Assembly (NCBI GenBank): GCA_013204105.1
Contig: JABMOM010000015.1
Span: forward strand, 1-64,000
Direction: 5' to 3'
Length of the DNA: 64,000 nucleotides
DNA from: Flavobacteriales bacterium
Lineage (GTDB): Bacteria; Bacteroidota; Bacteroidia; Flavobacteriales_G; Salibacteraceae
Under the pieces are notes generated by a model. It had not been told where the DNA came from. It saw nothing but the letters and a program-made list of their open reading frames with translations, and made no database searches. Positions 62,595-64,000 of this stretch are shown one piece after another. The translations under genes and the position numbers were made by a program. Numbering within the stretch: position 1 is the first letter of the stretch; every line of letters begins with the position of its first letter.

Positions 62595-63128
62595 CTAAGA
62601 TCTTAGAAACGTAAAGCTTACTTCGCCGTACGTTCGTTGCTCTGCAAAGTTCGGATGTTCTGCGAAACTCAAACCCTTCCGGTGCTCAAGTACGAACAAT
62701 GCTTGGTTGAACGCTGGATGTTCGACCACCAGTTTGATCAATGCCGCGTATTCACTATAATCAAAAGGCGGATCTGCGAAAATGAGATCGGCTGGTCCTG
62801 AGAACGTTTTCATCCATTTCATGGCATCTCCACGTACGATGCGTGCACGGTCGTTTACATGCAATTCTTGCGTGATGCGGGACAGCCACTTTACGGTGGC
62901 CGGATGGGCATCTACGCTCCAAACGTTTTTAGCGCCGCGTGAAAGCGCTTCAAGACTTATTGAACCAATTCCAGCAAACAAGTCGATAACCGTAGTAGAT
63001 TCCCAATCGACCTCGTTTTGGAGTATGTTGAACAGAGATTCCTTGGCGTAATCGGTTGTTGGTCTGGCAGGAAGATTCTTTGGTGCAAGGATCCTTCTAC
63101 CCTTGAGCGATCCACTTACGATACGCAA
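62595..63128 (-). CDS. rsmD: 16S rRNA (guanine(966)-N(2))-methyltransferase
   Basis: LRIVSGSLKGRRILAPKNLPARPTTDYAKESLFNIL; DLFAGIGSISLEALSRGAK; DLIFADPPFDY; TTG start at 63128 proposed. Confidence 0.93.
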   Translation of the reverse strand: MRIVSGSLKGRRILAPKNLPARPTTDYAKESLFNILQNEVDWESTTVIDLFAGIGSISLEALSRGAKNVWSVDAHPATVKWLSRITQELHVNDRARIVRGDAMKWMKTFSGPADLIFADPPFDYSEYAALIKLVVEHPAFNQALFVLEHRKGLSFAEHPNFAEQRTYGEVSFTFLRS

Positions 63129-63961
63129 AGCAGGGCATGGGTTAAGTGGTCGAAGCACGGATGGGAGAAGTCGGTTAGGTGATCACTTATTTTGATGCTT
63201 TCCAATGGCTGGGCGATCTCCATCCTTTTCCAATACTGAGCTAAAAGCAGCCATGCAGGGTCTCCGATTTCCACTTTTCCACTCAGGATGAGCTGTGCTT
63301 CTTCAGGGTCGATTTCGAGCAGTTCGCTCGCGTAGAGAATGTAATAGGCGATGTCTTCTTTGCCGCTTTGGAAATAAGTGTTGGCCAGGTAAATTTTCCC
63401 ATCCTTGTAGGCTCTTATGTCAAGCTGATCGTTCCAAATATGAACAGAGAACATCGGCCTTCCAGCGCTCGTTTTCCTCCAAGCACTGAACTCCTGCTCG
63501 ATGCGCGGCTGCACATGCGAAATCACCTTTACGTGCTTGAACGCATCGTAGATCTCAGTGATCAATTCAGAAGGCGCTGTAAATGCAATGGAAGCTTGCA
63601 GGCTGACCAACTCACTGCTCATCAGACTCTCGTGGTCCTCGTCAAAAGCGTTGGTGAGCTGAAAAATATTTGGATTGGCACCATCGAGGACATACTTGGG
63701 GTAAACCAAATAGTTTTCTTTTTGAACACCCACGATCACCTCCTTGAATTCTGACCGCAGGTATGGGTGCTGTTCAATCAGTGTTTTAAGGGAATTCTGG
63801 TACGGATAACGCGCAAATCCTGTAATCAGGTTCTTGGTGGAATGGTACCAAGCGGCGTGCACCCACTCTTGGTCGATGGTCAGAAGTAAATAATAATAGG
63901 ACGCAGGTTCCTCAGAGAAGCTGAGGTCAAAGTACTCTTCGGTACTCGAGGGATTTTCCAC
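63116..63961 (-). CDS. DUF3822-type conserved protein
   Basis: 281 aa, immediately upstream of rsmD; actin-like-fold composition; assigned by pattern and context only. Confidence 0.65.
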   Translation of the reverse strand: MENPSSTEEYFDLSFSEEPASYYYLLLTIDQEWVHAAWYHSTKNLITGFARYPYQNSLKTLIEQHPYLRSEFKEVIVGVQKENYLVYPKYVLDGANPNIFQLTNAFDEDHESLMSSELVSLQASIAFTAPSELITEIYDAFKHVKVISHVQPRIEQEFSAWRKTSAGRPMFSVHIWNDQLDIRAYKDGKIYLANTYFQSGKEDIAYYILYASELLEIDPEEAQLILSGKVEIGDPAWLLLAQYWKRMEIAQPLESIKISDHLTDFSHPCFDHLTHALLCVS

Positions 63962-63964
63962 GAT

Positions 63965-64000
63965 TTACTCCCAGTTTCCGTTCGTCTTGGGATCGGTCAT
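63965..64000 (-). CDS. 3' end of an unidentified CDS (partial)
   Basis: Minus-strand frame MTDPKTNGNWE* directly upstream of the DUF3822-type gene; could be non-coding. Confidence 0.3.
   Translation of the reverse strand: MTDPKTNGNWE

Overview
The 64-kb window looks like core chromosome of a Bacteroidetes (probably Flavobacteriales-like) bacterium. The lineage is inferred from gene order (rplQ-carA-eno-gltA), three secreted proteins with type IX secretion (T9SS) sorting tails, GWxTD/DUF3822/DUF7033-type proteins, and TAnnTTTG-type -7 promoter boxes. It opens in the 3' end of what is probably rpsC and runs through the S10/spc/alpha ribosomal-protein superoperon (rplP to rplQ, with secY, map, infA, rpmJ and rpoA). 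Next come carA, eno and gltA, and then housekeeping and envelope genes: lpxK, punA, gatB, an lpxH-like gene, gap, ung, an Omp85-family gene, rlmB, proS, tRNA-Glu, rpsT, radC, upp, psd, cdsA, ftsH, rsfS, birA, pyrE, coaD and rsmD. I see no CRISPR array, transposon, prophage, toxin-antitoxin module or recognisable defence island, and nothing I would call a complete undescribed system. The most interesting items are: (i) lpxK interrupted by a single in-frame TGA; (ii) a T9SS-cargo gene split at a G6 tract; (iii) a large protein with SR-like and Tyr/Trp/Gly/Asn-rich low-complexity segments; (iv) pyrE and a NUDIX gene whose divergent start codons share one CATG; (v) tRNA-Glu apparently co-transcribed with rpsT; (vi) loss of catalytic or zinc cysteines in several proteins; and (vii) frequent convergent 3' overlaps. 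Product names come from reading the protein sequences by eye; no database search was run.
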